Shown here: piece after piece, positions 46,875 to 57,060 of the stretch
Layout: each line of letters opens with the position of its first letter
Position numbering within the stretch: the stretch's first letter is position 1
NCBI GenBank assembly: GCA_033816765.1
Contig: CM066298.1
Location: 496,001 to 560,000, forward strand
DNA length: 64,000 nucleotides
DNA from: Nothopassalora personata
Lineage: Eukaryota; Ascomycota; Dothideomycetes; Mycosphaerellales; Mycosphaerellaceae
Reading direction: 5' to 3'
Translations under genes and position numbers: made by a program
The notes under the pieces: model-generated
What the model saw: only the letters and a program-made list of their open reading frames with translations
The model's database searches: none
What the model was told of the DNA's origin: nothing

Positions 46875-47215
46875 TGTTGCGGTTGGGCCTTGTCCCTCGT
46901 CACGTGGGTGGCCTAGGAAGTGTCGATCCTCGATATGTCTCTAAAGTAGTGTGAACGAGAGTTCACTACAAGGTTGCAACTTAACACAAGAGTGTTGATT
47001 TGAGTTGAGCACGAGGCTCCTATCTACTCGTAAAGAAGCGTCGTCTATATAGTGCCATGTCTTGGCGTAACTGATCAGACTGAGCAGACTGATCACTGAG
47101 CAGACTGAGCGAACTGATCACTGAGCTGATCAGTCTGAGCGAAGTCGACCTGCTCAGTTTCGGTCCTTCCCGAAGAATGAGTGGCTGTGGGTTCTTCCTG
47201 AACCGAGCCGTAACA
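46875..47215 (-). repeat. LTR (5' LTR by gag orientation)
   Basis: 341 bp, a single difference from the partner at 44726-45066 by my reading. Target duplicate CGATG immediately to its right (47216-47220). Confidence 0.93.
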
Positions 47216-47220
47216 CGATG

Positions 47221-47582
47221 CGTGTAAGAGAGCTAGTGTATGCTATATAGTCTTTACTACTAATGCCGACAAGACTTGCGCGTATTGTAAGCGTTACGCG
47301 AAGGCTCGCTATAACTCTCGCAAGTTAGTTAAGGAGCCTAGCGAGTCTAACGAGTCTAGCAATGGTTTATTTAAGGCTGTCGAGGGTGTTTTAACTACTT
47401 CTAGCGAGGCTAGCGAGGTTAGTGAGGCTAGCGAGTCTAGTACTCGCCCTACTAATAATACATCGACTCGCTTAGCCGCGGCGGAGGATCGTATTTAGCA
47501 ATTAGAGGGTACTGTTAGCCGCTTAATTGAATTTATTAGCGGTCTACTAGGTAGCGAGTTAGTCGCTAAAGTTCGCTCTTAG
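47221..47582 (+). pseudogene. Cys-rich accessory ORF of the old transposon, split by the LTR element
   Basis: Removing the LTR element and one CGATG copy rejoins a plus-strand frame. Left of the insertion it reads ...Thr-Asp-Cys-Asp, and right of it Ala-Cys-Lys-Arg-Ala, then NADKTCAYCKRYAKARYNSR, a Ser/Glu-rich stretch (EASEVSEASESS) and a leucine-rich end (VSRLIEFISGLL) to a stop near 47582. One TAG (expected Gln) interrupts the right part. The CxxC pairs followed by a coiled-coil-like end echo the layout of the Cys-rich ORF in the LTR element. Function unknown. The insertion and the stop make it a pseudogene. Confidence 0.6.
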
Positions 47583-49670
47583 TAATAATATAATATTAAG
47601 TAGTCTACCTCCTATCTATATGCTACGAGTCTATACTTCCCTCTACTTTTTTGGTCTTAGCTGCCTCGTAGATAGCTCGATAATAAGCCTATTTCTCGGT
47701 GCCTTTACACGCTAGTTGTCGTTAGGTAGACTCTAAAGCAATAGCTACGAGTCTAGCTACGAGTCTAGCTACGAGTCTAGCTACGAGTCTAGCTATGTAA
47801 TTGTCGAAGCACTAGTTACTACTATAGACTCGCTTAAGGCACTAGTTGCCACTGTAGTCTCGCTTAAGGACTCCTTCTTAATCTCTCTAATTTGACTCGT
47901 AGCTAGACTCGTACGCTCTTCCTTTACCTTCTTAACCGATGCTTCGCTAGCTAACGTACTTACTAGCGTATTGCCTAAATCTTTCCCTATAAACACTAAA
48001 TTCTACTATCGAGAGGGGGCTCTAAACCCCGTTAGCTACGGAGACGAAGACGAAGAGGATTGAGGGCTGCTAGCTATAAGATTAATATACTCTAGAGACT
48101 CGGCGATTGGAGTTATAGCATGTCGATGCGGTAAGCTACGACTCGCTAGACGCTTCTCGCTCTAGCTTACTACACTCGCTGAACGAGAAGTAGCCTAACT
48201 CGCTATAGTAGCCTAGCGAGCAATGCCCTAATCCACTAGACGTACTATAGTACTCGCTACTATACTCGCTCGCTAGTCCTTAAGCTTATGCTCGCGTCGG
48301 CGGTCTACGTCCTTCATAAGTTTGCTAAGACTAGCTAAGAACTCGTTACTACTCGAGTCCTCTACTACTCCTCGTCTATATAGATTGTTTAAGGCTCCGC
48401 GACCTTAGTTAACCTAATACGTAACGTTAACTAGTACTTCTCGCCTATCCTTCGCGTTCTAGACACCCTTAGTGTACGGTATTAACATGTCCTCGAGATC
48501 TCGCTCTCGTAGGCTTAATTTACTTAGAAGAATAGGTGCATTATCTTTAGTAGCCTTTACGAAGAGGAAGGGCGGTGTAGCATAAGGACGTGTAAGCTAT
48601 AGGCCTAGCTTATCCGCGCCTTCTTAAAAGACGAGGTTATAAAGCTAGGTTGTCGTATCTACTACTTTAGCTAAAGACGACTCGTAGCGAGTCTATCGTC
48701 CGGTAATTTACTACGCGGTAAGGAGCTTATGCGGCTAATACTCCTATGTCTTAAGGTCCCCCTAGCGTTTAATAGTAAACGGCACCTTATATAGCTTAAC
48801 GGATATTATTAGGCTAGGTCCCCTAGGCGGTTAAGATGGCTTTTCGGCTTTACCCTAGACTAACGAGATAGGAACACTTATGCTACGAGCCTTAATAACA
48901 CTAGTCCGTAGGCCCTAAGTAGCGCTCGACAACGGGTCAATTCTAGTATTGCTAAGCTAGCGAACATAAGTCTACTTATTGCGAGCGAGTACCTCATTAG
49001 CCCGACTATAGCCACTCGCTACGAGTAATGTATAAATACCGTATCTAGTAGTGCCGTTCGGTTTCGAAGGGGTCTCGGTGCTAGGAATCGGCGATAAGGG
49101 CAAAGGCGGACTCGTTACGGACTCGCTAGGCTCGATAAAGGCTAGGTTAGGTATACTACATTTGCTACACCTTAGTAGATGACCGTAGACCTCGCTATGA
49201 ACTAGAGAAGTCTTTACTAACTTGTGCATGCAAAGATCGTCCTAAGTTAGAGCTAACATAATGTTAGAAGTGGTAGGAAAAGACTCGTAGGAAAAGACTC
49301 GTAGGAAAAAGGACGTAGGACGTAGACTCGTTACTATATAACCTATAATAGCTTACCGGCTTAAGCGAACAAGTCTATTATTCGTTCCGTTAGCTCCAAT
49401 CCGTTAAGGCGAGTAGGCGGTATATACTTAGCGAGTCCCCCTCTACCTCGGAGATATTACGTAGTCTCGTTTCGTAGATACTAATAGGCGTGGACATGCA
49501 ATTTCTTAGGGCCTAGGCTAGGGCCGGCCTCGCTACCGTCTAGTGTTAATAGATAGCTAGTAGCAGTAAGCTTCTTATTAACCTACTCTAGCGTTAGAGG
49601 CGGTAAGTATGTAGTAAGGTCTATAAGGTATTAGCTATAGGATTTGTAGACTCGGTTAAGTAGAAGCAGT
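47583..49670. other. RIP-degraded interior of the DNA transposon
   Basis: About 2 kb of TpA-rich sequence with no readable gene. It is dominated by GACTCGC/GCGAGTC words and short repeats such as AGCTACGAGTCT (47743-47796, four to five copies). Probably the eroded middle of the transposon, perhaps with a second former gene that I cannot reconstruct. Confidence 0.55.
47743..47796. repeat. 12-bp tandem repeat AGCTACGAGTCT
   Basis: Four to five near-identical units in the degraded transposon interior. Confidence 0.85.
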
Positions 49671-49789
49671 AGCGAGTCCGTACTTAAGCTATAGCGAGTC
49701 CGCACTTAAGCTATAGCGAGTCCGCACTTAAGCTATAGCGAGTCCGCACTTAAGCTATAGCGAGTCCGTACTTAAGCTATAGCGAGTCC
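49671..49789. repeat. 22-bp tandem repeat
   Basis: About 5.4 copies of AGCGAGTCCGTACTTAAGCT plus AT. Copies differ mainly at one CGTA/CGCA position, which is the type of C/T difference RIP makes. Each unit carries the GCGAGTC word found throughout the element. Confidence 0.9.
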
Positions 49790-49799
49790 TCCCTTAGCT

Positions 49800-51179
49800 A
49801 AGCTAGGACTCGTAGCTACAGTAGCGCTAGACTCGCTACTATAGACACCCCGGATTAACGTACCGTACTAATCGACTCGCTCCTTCCACTAGCAAAGCTC
49901 CTCGTCCTTAGGGTTAAGTAGATGCCTACATAGTCGTGCTCCTTTTAACTCTAGGTAGTTATATAGGATATCCGGTATGCCGTTCACATACGATTCTAGG
50001 TTATAACGACGGATACGATGGCGGTTCCACTCGTTAACGAACGATAATATAACACTTCGAAGGATTGGAATATAGATAGTAGCGAATGCTATCCTATCTA
50101 CGGCTAATGCTTCCTTAAAGAGTCCTATTATAATATACTAATTAAAGAGGTCTCTCTAGCGATTAAATATAGCCTTAGCACCCTCGCCCTACTAGTGTTC
50201 GATAGTTTAATTGCCCTTGCTTAAGGTGTACTAGAAGGCCTTATCGAACGTAAGTAGATTGCTAGCGAGTCGCTCTCGGACTCGTAGATAGGCATCGGCT
50301 AGCATAGGCGTCTTAACGCCCTAATTAGATCGTACGCGATTTAGTACCCTACTACCGTAATGTATTACTCTAACGTATTAAGTAAATACAGAGAACTTCG
50401 TCTTCGCTATAGGCCCTATATAGTACTAGATAACCCGCCGAGAGTAGACGTTAATATAAGCGTAGATCTATATCTTAAAGCGCTCGTATTTTAGAAAGGC
50501 ATCGATTAACTAGACGTCGTTAGGACCTTCTACTTTTAGCCTCGCATGCCGCGGTGTTATAGGGTCTCGCATTATAGGATTGCGAGAGACAAAAGGGACA
50601 GGGTTAATCGCACGAGCGAGTGTCCTAATACGGTCGCTAATAAAGTTAGCGAGTCTAGTCTACGAGTCTGTAGACACCGAGTCTGTCCTACCGTCCAATA
50701 ATATAATGACTCTCACGCAGCTCTCTTACTAGCTTACGATAGCCCTAGTCTTGCTAATAGCCACTGCTTATAACTTCCTAAAGGACTCGCTATATCTTAG
50801 GCTCTATAGCTAGAGCTTGTTCTTTACTAAGACTACGCTTTAATCTAATACCTCTTCGTAGCTCTTAATACTAGCGAAGGGTAAGGTCGAATCTATCGAG
50901 GCGGAGGATAGCATGAGACTCGCTATCGTCGAGGCTATATTTCTAGAATAGTTCCTCGACTCGCTGGCGTAGCTCGGCCTAGCGAGCCTAATTATAAGCC
51001 TAATTATCCTCGCGAGTCCCTCGCCACTCTACGAGTCGCTGGCGGAGGGTCCGTTCGCTGATTCGAACACCGTAGAGATTGAAGAGGTTGTCTCGAATAG
51101 CTGCCTATGTGAATTCAGCGGCAGTCCATAGCTCGATATCGATGCGAAAGGGCTCTAGATCGATCGCTGGACGTGGCAT
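49800..51179 (-). pseudogene. Integrase-core (D,D,E) transposase, RIP-inactivated
   Basis: The minus strand from the ATG at 51179 reads MPRPAIDLEPFRIDIELW, then NLFNLYGVRISERTLRQRL (helix-turn-helix-like). Further on it reads VYSRRVI-stop-YYIGPIAKTKFSVFT and MLADAYLRVRERLASNLLTFD. The segment that should carry the second Asp reads Arg-Ser-Asn-stop-Gly, as G-to-A and C-to-T changes would leave it. The third catalytic residue, Glu, stands in Thr-Ile-Glu-His, where two TAG codons follow in place of the expected Trp-Trp-Gly. A final conserved part reads FVNEWNRHRIRRYNLESYVN. The order is that of fungal rve-type integrase proteins with an N-terminal helical domain. At least eight in-frame stops, nearly all TAG/TAA, occur, so it is inactive. 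I give no restored sequence. Confidence 0.7.
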
Positions 51180-51295
51180 TGTATAAAGCAATATAGCGAG
51201 TGTGCTGTCAGACAAATAGCGAGTCTATAATAATGAGGATTGAGGATTGCGAATTTTGAATGCGGGTATTTGCCGGTTTTGTAAGCCTAGGCCAC

Positions 51296-52514
51296 TGTCC
51301 TTCGCGCTGTGTTTCTTGACCCCTGTCCCATGCTTGCGTCACGCGTGAAACAAGATCTCATTAAGAATATCGCTCCTTCCAACTTCATCTTCTTGTTATG
51401 CCGTTGATGTCACGAGAATTCCTTGATCGAAACGTCAAGATCGTTTGGAGGTGGTACTGGCGTGTGGGATGCTCGTCACATTGCATTTGAAGACGACAAC
51501 GAGAAGTACATTGTCGTCAACATGTTGTGTTGTTTGGAACCAATATCGGTACTTAACTTAACCATGGTACGACAGATAATACTTCTTATCGACCTGCCGC
51601 GCACGGTGTGGTGGTCCTGAGGTTGTCGCCAATGTCTTGGACGAAAGATGGCGTGTGGTGTGGCACTGACTTGGCGACATCTTGCCTCTGATCTAGTTCG
51701 ACGTGGCATAGATAACGCGTGCGGATGATAGTATGTTCTAGGCTGGTGGATATGCAGCTTGTTGGCTTTTCAGCCCGGACGACGGCTCGCTTTCATTTCG
51801 GAGGCTCTGATCTGACCATTTCTTTTATGCTCCATCTGATTCCGCGTCATGTTGAACCAAGACACATCCGCAGGAAGCATCTATGAAAGCTTTGGACTTC
51901 CACTACACAGCTCGACAAACCTCTGCTCTCACTGCTGCTGTGTAGCGGAATATACCGCACAGCTATGGATCTCGATCAGCAGCCATGTTCGAGGTGCATC
52001 GCTGATCGAAGCAGCGCTCGGCATTGCTTCTTGTCCTTTGCTGCATCTCGGTTGGCTCGTCTTTGCCAAGCGCCACGCACTCACGCGAGCGATCCATAAT
52101 TGTTCCAGCTGAGGTATCTTGCCTGCACTCCAGTATTAGCAGCTAGACGAAGGTAAATGACCAGATGTGTTACTTTCATCCTGACAGCGAGCGATAGTTC
52201 CAGCTGGGTGACGCTTGAAGTTCCAACAGTGATCACATGCATTTCGGCAGGTGCCGCTCGTGACAACCCTGCGAGTCTGTCACAGCTTTGTGGATCCCGC
52301 AAGCGCGGCAAGACAACAGCGCTTTCGCTTCATCATCAATTCAGCTCGCACAAAATCCCACTCATTGGCACAGTCTTCAACAGACCTCCGCATCTTAGCA
52401 CAGTCTTCACCAGATTACTACCGCCTCGCGTTTTCTGCGCCAGGCACACCAGCACGGTGACATCTCTCGAAGGCCTCACATTCGCTGATGACTCACTGAC
52501 TCACATCAGCCAAC
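51296..52514. other. Intergenic stretch right of the transposon
   Basis: No gene recognised; normal base composition returns immediately at 51296. Confidence 0.45.
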
Positions 52515-53271
52515 ATGACCACCACCGAGGAGAAGACGTCCATCATGGACTTTCCACCCGAGCTTTTTGAGAAGATTGGCGCAATGTCCAAACGCAAGGA
52601 TCTCTGCACTATTCGACTCGTTTCTAAGCAATCAAAGAAAACATGAACAGAGTATTTGACACCACCTACTTCTCCACTATGGCCATTCTGCTCAGCGACA
52701 CGGAAAGCCTACAGCACGGTGTCGATATCGCACTCATCCTGCTTTCGGGCCCGCCGTCAAGACAATCAAGTTCTATGTCGATGAGCTGCCCTCCTCCAAG
52801 GGCGTCGAGCGTGGCAAAGCGTGGGCACGGAGACACACTCTTGCGTCTGGCCTATGCAAGCTCTTATTCAGCGTCCAGACTGTGATTGCCAAGTCGTACA
52901 AACTCAAGTTCTCGATCTGGGTTGATGCCAACGACCCTGTGCGGAAGAACTTCAGCCGCAGCTTCAACCACGCAAGTAAGCTCAAGGACCTGAAACTTGA
53001 GATCCTGAACCGGAGCTGCATGAACACTCGTATCAGTAGCTACGTCCCACGCCTCACAGACTACATTCTAGATGGTATCAAGATCACCAAAAGCTTGCTG
53101 CAGCAAGCTACCACGCTAAACCTCGAGAGCATTCTGCAGGTCTATAGCAATCTTCATGTGCATTATAAATTATGTAAAATTCTCGTTCTCATTCATCGCG
53201 TCAAGGAGCGTCATTTTCTCGTCAATTACTATCAGAAGTGTACGAACAGCTCACAGGCTCATACGACTTAG
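52515..53271 (+). pseudogene. F-box gene with frameshifts
   Basis: Starts MTTTEEKTSIMDFPPELFEK, then KDLCTIRLVSKQ, a clear F-box. One base is missing after KQ (near 52630), because the family sequence continues one frame over as IKENMNRVFDTTYFSTMAI. A second shift near 52738 is needed to read HPAFGPAVKTIKFYVDEL and on to RHTLASGLCKLLFSVQ, KLKFSIWVDANDPVRKN, and a leucine-rich end. The AL-HPAFGPAVK segment matches the AAHPAYGAAVRHVSF segment of the F-box gene at 60478, so they are one family. The end is uncertain (about 53160-53271) and faces the next gene tail to tail, about 50 bp overlapping. Confidence 0.65.
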
Positions 53272-54172
53272 TCGCACGAAGCGCTACTGGCAAACAGCCC
53301 TGCTGGTTACCCGGCTGATCGGCACCAGTGAACCAAATGCTCCAACCAGCATCCTCAGCCTGGTTACCACGTGGGCAAGCCACAGTTCCAGTGCCGTCGA
53401 ACTCGAGGTATCCATCATCACTGATCGCGAATCCCTTGCGCTCAGCGTTACGTGGAGCAGGCTGAGCACCAACGGTGTATCCAGTAATGCCTGAGCCCAT
53501 TCCACTGCGATCGACCCAGAGCTGCTGTGGCGTTGCGGATGTGGAGTACAAGTATGCCTGGCCGTCTTTGATGTAGAAGGTCGCGGTGTCTGAGTATTTG
53601 TCGCAGGATGCGTCCTGCTTGCCGCCGATTGAGAATCTGCCGTGGGCAGCTGTGACGCCCTCGTTTTGGACTGGGGAGCCCGAGCGTATTGCGAGGAGGC
53701 CGAACTTATCGTCCTTGCCTGGTCGAGCGAGAGGGTCCTTTGGCTTTGACTTTTTCTTTGGCTTCGGCGCCGGGCGTGCTGAGGGCTTCTTATTCTTTCC
53801 AATTTTCGTGGCGAGAGTCCATGAGTTGTCCGAGCCCGGCTTGATGGGCACGCCCTTCTTGAAGAGTGCGCAGGAGCCCTTTGTCTGAGCCTCGTTACTG
53901 GCGGTGTATTCGGAGATGGCGCAGTCGGGTGTCCTGTCGCAGGCTGTGAGGCAGCCTTTGAAGCCAGTATTGGTCGTAACGATGCGGAGCACTGCGTCAC
54001 CACCGGCATCGACCCATTTGCCGCAGTCGAGCTTGTAGGCTTGGCCGTTGCTTGAGAAGACTGGGTCACCGTTCAGATCAGGGCAGGTTGCAGCTTCCTT
54101 GCTCACTGCGGGTAGGATGGGTCTAGGGGTGGCAATGGTGAGGCCAATGAGAGCGAAGTCTATGAGTTGCAT
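53222..54172 (-). CDS. Secreted protein with PAN/apple-like N-terminal domain
   Basis: Single exon, 316 aa. The N-terminus MQLIDFALIGLTIATPRPIL looks like a short signal peptide. The first half has cysteines in a PAN/apple-like spacing (TCPDLNG, KLDCGKWVD, FKGCLTACDRTPDCAISEY, GSCALFKKG), typical of carbohydrate- or protein-binding extracellular domains. A Lys/Pro-rich linker follows. The C-terminal half (FGLLAIRSGSPVQNEGVTA, QLWVDRSGMGSGITGYT, DGTGTVACPRGNQ) resembles the fungal cell-wall PhiA-like fold. Likely secreted or wall-bound. It is complete and codon-biased. Its start lies close to a 759-bp overlapping minus-strand frame that I do not accept as a gene. Confidence 0.75.
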   Translation of the reverse strand: MQLIDFALIGLTIATPRPILPAVSKEAATCPDLNGDPVFSSNGQAYKLDCGKWVDAGGDAVLRIVTTNTGFKGCLTACDRTPDCAISEYTASNEAQTKGSCALFKKGVPIKPGSDNSWTLATKIGKNKKPSARPAPKPKKKSKPKDPLARPGKDDKFGLLAIRSGSPVQNEGVTAAHGRFSIGGKQDASCDKYSDTATFYIKDGQAYLYSTSATPQQLWVDRSGMGSGITGYTVGAQPAPRNAERKGFAISDDGYLEFDGTGTVACPRGNQAEDAGWSIWFTGADQPGNQQGCLPVALRATKSYEPVSCSYTSDSN

Positions 54173-55622
54173 GGTGAAGGTGATGCGTGATCACAATTAA
54201 GGTTGATGGTGTGAGGTGCTGGTGCTGAGGTCTGTGATGCTGTCGTCGTTGTGATGAACGCTGATGGGATGGTGGATTGAGACGAGGAATGACGAGGAGA
54301 TATATACTCACGCCAGGTATGAAGGCAGTAATAGCAACTCTGTAGCTTCGACCGCAGTCTTTCTGGGATCCAAGCTCTGCAAGGTGAAGCCCTGTTAAGT
54401 TTCCCCAATATGGATCTTGGGTAGTACCAGGTAGGCGTGCGCCCCAGGTGCAGACGAGGTATCCAGGCCTATACCACAGGCCCTCGAAAGTCTGTCTGTT
54501 GTTGACATGTACCGATATTAGTCCTTCGTGCAGGCCGAGAAAGGTCGTACAGAGCTCTGCGAAAATTTTTACATCGCCGCTTCGAGCACGAGAAGCTCGA
54601 GCAAGATGGAAGGCAAAAAAGGCATTCGATCTTGTGTATCGAATGCCTTTGATAGCCGTGTCTTTCTCCGTAGATGTGGCGTCACTCTGGCTCGTGTTCC
54701 CCAAGATCTGCCAGTATATCTTCGTAGGTTTTTTGGGCGCCGTCAGTACCACGAACCAGGTATGCAGATGCATGAGTTGATGAGTGTTCTGCCACGTTCG
54801 TACTGCACGTGTACCAAAATACCTACTCTCCAGAGTTTGTGCGTGTCGTGAAGGAAAAGTAAGAAGTGTGGAACGTGACATCTCGTCGAGCTTGTTTTTC
54901 TCTGGACTAAAATATTTCTATCTTTAGAATAGCGTCATGGTCAGTGCTCACTTGGCAACTTCGCTCAAACTCGCCTGCAGAGTGTTCTCGACACTCCATC
55001 TCTTACAACTACTGTACACTCTTGTCTACCATCCTCACGAGCAATTCTTTGAGGCGTAGTGCACTTCCGCGATGCACAACTATGGGGGCTGAAGAAGAAA
55101 GACCTTGGGTCGCGAAAGGGTTATTGAGCATACACCTCACACATCACAAAACTTGACTCATACTAACAAATTGGCAGAGCCATAGGTGTAGACTCATATT
55201 CTGCTGTGCACAGTATGTGTTCTCGTCTTATGGGCTCATCTTGGGGCCATAGCACTTCGACTGTTATCGGCTGTGCCGATGACCGAGTGGTGCGACGTGC
55301 ATGCGGCGTGCGAACTGGTGGAGACACATACAGGTTACATACATTTCGCGCAAGGTTGGACCTGTAGCAGGCCAGAGTACCCGTACCCCCCGCGATTGTG
55401 TTCGTTGGGGCTCGCAGGCTTGGCTTCGGGTAAGACATTACACAGCAGATCATAGAGCTGCTCAAAGATACTAGCTTGCGTTTGTGGTCGCTGTATAGTT
55501 GAGCATGCCTTCTTCTCCTGTTCTTGGGGAATAATCTCGGGGCTCTCACTTACAGCTTCTAGCTTGCTCCACTCATCGAAGATCCAAGCCAAACACTCAA
55601 GACCAGCAGAGCAGCGGCGACC
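54173..55622. other. Intergenic stretch with one strong hairpin
   Basis: No accepted gene. It contains a perfect 13-bp inverted repeat at 54618-54650. A 253-codon minus-strand frame (54123-54881) crosses it but has no recognisable domain. Confidence 0.4.
54618..54650. repeat. Perfect 13-bp inverted repeat (hairpin)
   Basis: AAAGGCATTCGAT, seven-base spacer CTTGTGT, then ATCGAATGCCTTT. Could be a small palindromic insertion, a binding site or a transcript hairpin. Confidence 0.9.
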
Positions 55623-57060
55623 ATGGATTGTCTGACATTACTTCCGCAGGAGCTGTGCGATCGAATCGTGGACCATATCGTAAGAGACTCTCCTGTCGTC
55701 TGCCGTACCCTTGTTCTCGTCAGCAGAGAGGCAGTAAAGAAGATCGACAATGCTTTTGGCCAATGCCACTTCGAATTGGTCAACATCACGATGTTCGATG
55801 AGGATAGTCTGGCCAGAGCTGAGCAGACGCAAGCCATACATCATACAGCAACCACGTGCGCCGAATACATCTCTTCATCGATGAAGTGCATACGACCAGC
55901 GCCCCAGCTGAGATAATGTCTTCGTTGAGGAGAGCAGGACATGACGAAGACACATATACCAGGACCGAAGAGGCACTACACAGATACGCCAAACTCCACA
56001 GAAGCCGACAGCGACTACGATAAGCTCGACGGGATTTATTACTGCTCAGCTCCACGTTCAGTCACCTACGTAGGGTCGGAAGCGCGCTCGAAATCAAAGT
56101 CTTCAGCGACATAACCTCAAGCGACCACTACTCGAACTCAGGCTTCAGAAATTTCAGCCTCGAGACAAGCCGGAAATATGGTTACGATGTTGAACGACTC
56201 AACAAGGTTGTCCCAATAGACTTTTGGAGACACCGCTCACAGCTACCGCTCCCGCGCAACTGTCATCCTCCGACGGTCCTATTGGATGCACTGTCTCTGA
56301 TTAGTGTTTCTGTCGCCTCGTTCTGTACGGACCCATTCGAGACGCTGAGCCAGTCTGGGCGCTTGGTACAGAGTGCTACAGTACAGAGGAAGGCCCGAAG
56401 CGCTTCTAAGACGGATCAAGCAACGGTGCTGAACTTGACCTTGTACTTTGTACACCGCTGGCTACTCAGGCTGGAAGCTCTTTGACTTTCATGCAATCTT
56501 TGGCAACTACAAACGCCAGACATTCCCCCCACTGGAGAAGCTCGAAATTTGGAGCGGTGCCATTTACTTCGAAGACCCTCAAGGTTTTATCTCCCGGAAG
56601 CTAAAGCTTAGGAAATGACACCTGGTATGAGCTTTACTGGATTTGAAAGTCTGGAACGAGGGTATTAAGTCTGGATATCAGGGTATGAAAAACCATGGTT
56701 ATTACAAGTATCGGTACCTTCAAGGTGCTTATATAAAGCTTCTTTTCCATAATTAGCCCTTAACTCTTATAATCTAGGTGCCTAATCTCATTTCCTGAAG
56801 CAAGTAATCACGACTCTCAATCAGGTTATATCACCCTCAAAACCTGCTATCCATGCATCATCCTGGCGCTTTACACCTGGACTGGGGAAAGGTCAATTTC
56901 CCGAATGGATCTACAGTGAGGACGCAGAGGCCATGCTGTCACAGCTCCTGGGCGTGTATGTATACTACAACCATTTCCAGGATGACGACCATGAGGCCCA
57001 GTGGTGGCATCAAGCAATCAACTTGATCTGTTTTGACTGCTTGCTTAACAAATTGTCCCT
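55623..57060 (+). pseudogene. F-box gene, frameshifted and split by a MITE
   Basis: MDCLTLLPQELCDRIVDHIV followed by VCRTLVLVSREAVKKID is a good F-box. After DEDSLARA the frame drifts. Pieces in other frames keep F-box-family character: LLLLSSTFSHLRRVGSALEI, then SGFRNFSLETSRKYGYD and PPLEKLEIWSGAIYFED. At 56608-56798 a small TIR element interrupts, and family-like coding resumes after it: ASSWRFTPGLGKGQFPEWIY, LGVYVYYNHFQDDDHEAQWW, to a stop near 57060. Several frame changes plus an insertion make this a pseudogene. It is the third F-box relic in the window. Confidence 0.6.
56608..56798. mobile_element. Small MITE with TAGGAAATGA termini
   Basis: About 191 bp, left end TTAGGAAATGA and right end TCATTTCCTGA in inverted orientation, with CACCTGG/CTAGGTGCC matches further in. 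AAGC flanks both sides (56604-56607 and 56798-56801) and may be a target duplication. It is AT-rich, has no ORF, and lies within the F-box pseudogene. Confidence 0.6.

Larger units (their letters stand above)
44726..47215 (-). mobile_element. Young non-autonomous LTR retrotransposon
   Basis: A 2490-bp element with two 341-bp LTRs that begin TGTTGCGG, end CCGTAACA, and differ by one base by my reading (A/G near the 3' end). It is flanked by a perfect 5-bp duplication, CGATG (44721-44725 and 47216-47220). The gag frame is on the minus strand. On that strand a polypurine tract, AGAGGGGGATGG, directly precedes the downstream LTR (45067-45078), confirming minus orientation. The 1.8-kb interior has no protease, reverse transcriptase or integrase, so it depends on a partner. 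It sits inside a Cys-rich frame of the older DNA transposon and shows no RIP signature, so the insertion is recent. No standard TGG-type primer-binding site was seen after the LTR at 46874. Confidence 0.93.
43957..51295. mobile_element. RIP-degraded DNA transposon with TIRs, interrupted by an LTR element
   Basis: The left end, GTGGCCTAGGCTTATAAAAC (from 43957), and the reverse complement of the right end (to 51295) match at about 34 of the first 38 positions. Without the nested LTR element the transposon is about 4.84 kb. It encodes an integrase-fold transposase on the minus strand near the right end and a Cys-rich ORF on the plus strand near the left. The sequence is rich in TpA and poor in CpA/TpG, with TAG/TAA at expected Trp/Gln codons, as RIP produces. 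Target-site duplication was not evident. The heptamer GACTCGC/GCGAGTC recurs at very high density throughout. The superfamily was not assigned. Confidence 0.8.

Noticed and set aside
47793..47996. Minus-strand Ser/Val/Thr-rich frame
   Set aside because: Produced by repeated GACTCGCTTAAG words in degraded transposon DNA.
49671..49789. Possible CRISPR-like array
   Set aside because: Direct tandem repeats without unique spacers, in a eukaryotic transposon.
54123..54881. 253-codon minus-strand frame
   Set aside because: Overlaps the start of the secreted PAN-like gene, has mixed composition and a His/Gln-rich end, no domain; judged chance, though not excluded.
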